6,745 bases of DNA. Origin: Planctomycetota bacterium (lineage in GTDB: Bacteria > Planctomycetota > UBA1135 > UBA2386). Position 1 is the stretch's first letter, and each line of letters opens with the position of its first letter. Location: NCBI GenBank assembly GCA_023433825.1, contig JAEYTU010000091.1:1-6745 (forward strand), given 5' to 3'. Positions 6,595 through 6,745 of this stretch are shown here, in pieces. Under the pieces are notes generated by a model. It worked only from the letters and a program-made list of their open reading frames with translations. It was not told the DNA's origin and made no database searches. The position numbers and the translations under genes were made by a program.

Positions 6595-6702
6595 CACTCT
6601 CGTGTGCGGATCCCATCGCAGCCCGCGATCGGGCCACAGCCGAAAGCTTCCGCGCTGCGCGCGGAGGCCGATCTCGCGCGGGCCGCGATGGGACGAGACG
6701 TG
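6595..6702. other. Long imperfect inverted repeat with internal hairpin (candidate structured RNA or palindromic element)
   Basis: Arms 6611-6627 and 6677-6693 are reverse complements at 16 of 17 positions; the single mismatch (6620/6684) becomes a G-U wobble if the minus strand is transcribed. Pairing continues inward at 6628-6632 with 6668-6672 after a 4-base bulge (6673-6676), then 6634-6635 with 6666-6667. A 7-bp hairpin with a 3-base loop (6649-6655 / 6659-6665) sits inside. Outward, after bulges, 6598-6602 pairs with 6694-6698 and 6595-6597 with 6700-6702. I cannot match it to a known RNA family, and the transcribed strand is unknown. Confidence 0.6.
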
Positions 6703-6745
6703 TCTCCTGGGGCCTCCAGAGCCGCTCCATGCGCCGCGACCAAAC

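Larger units (their letters stand above)
6320..6745. other. Right-edge region with no convincing gene
   Basis: I see no supportable coding gene here. Several frames are open, as expected for GC-rich DNA, but their translations are arginine-rich and unconserved in appearance. One minus-strand frame enters from the right edge and stops at TGA 6569-6567; its third-position GC (about 72% by hand count) looks lower than in the real genes, so it is not called. The region contains several hairpins, listed separately, and must include the promoter and leader of the first lipoprotein gene unless that gene is transcribed from beyond the window. Confidence 0.6.

Noticed and set aside
6301..6597. 98-codon minus-strand open frame overlapping the upstream lipoprotein start
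   Set aside because: It overlaps the well-supported signal peptide in another frame, crosses the hairpins, and its translation shows no recognisable feature.
6567..6744. Minus-strand frame entering from the right edge and ending at TGA 6569-6567
   Set aside because: It could be the tail of an upstream gene, but third-position GC seems low for this DNA, the translation is not recognisable, and it would contain the whole long inverted repeat. Not enough support to call.
6473..6745. Plus-strand frame from an ATG, open to the right edge (91 codons)
   Set aside because: No Shine-Dalgarno sequence, Arg/Pro-rich translation and strong hairpins inside it; open frames this long are common by chance at this GC content.

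Overview
This is a GC-rich bacterial window (about two-thirds G+C by eye). All three recognisable genes lie on the minus strand. Reading with transcription, right to left: a right-hand stretch with no convincing gene but strong secondary structure (about 6320-6745), a first large lipoprotein gene (6319-3746), an 88-base spacer, a second large lipoprotein gene (3657-1069), and an amidohydrolase gene that runs off the left edge (from about 941-1013 down to position 1).

The two lipoproteins (857 and 862 residues) are tandem paralogues with the same layout. Each has a lipoprotein signal peptide, a short cysteine-rich module with identical cysteine spacing, two Ig-like domains resembling the SbsA/Big_5 type, a linker leading into a long glycine-rich region likely to be beta-helical, and a conserved C-terminal module of about 115 residues that I cannot name. 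They look like secreted, lipid-anchored surface proteins of unknown function. The partial amidohydrolase carries the metal and catalytic motifs of the ATZ/TRZ, SsnA and MTA/SAH-deaminase-like group. It has no canonical start codon ahead of its first conserved strand, although a strong Shine-Dalgarno-like sequence lies upstream.

The composition, the glycine-rich Ig-like lipoproteins and the style of the amidohydrolase suggest Planctomycetota, possibly a deep-branching high-GC lineage; Myxococcota is the main alternative. This is inference from recognition, not a search. The three genes could be co-transcribed, but nothing in the window shows a functional link between the lipoproteins and the enzyme.

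The most unexplained structure is at the right edge. A long imperfect inverted repeat at about 6595-6702 has a 17-pair arm with a single mismatch and an internal hairpin, and smaller hairpins lie between it and the first lipoprotein gene. It could be a terminator, a palindromic repeat element or a structured RNA; the window alone cannot decide.
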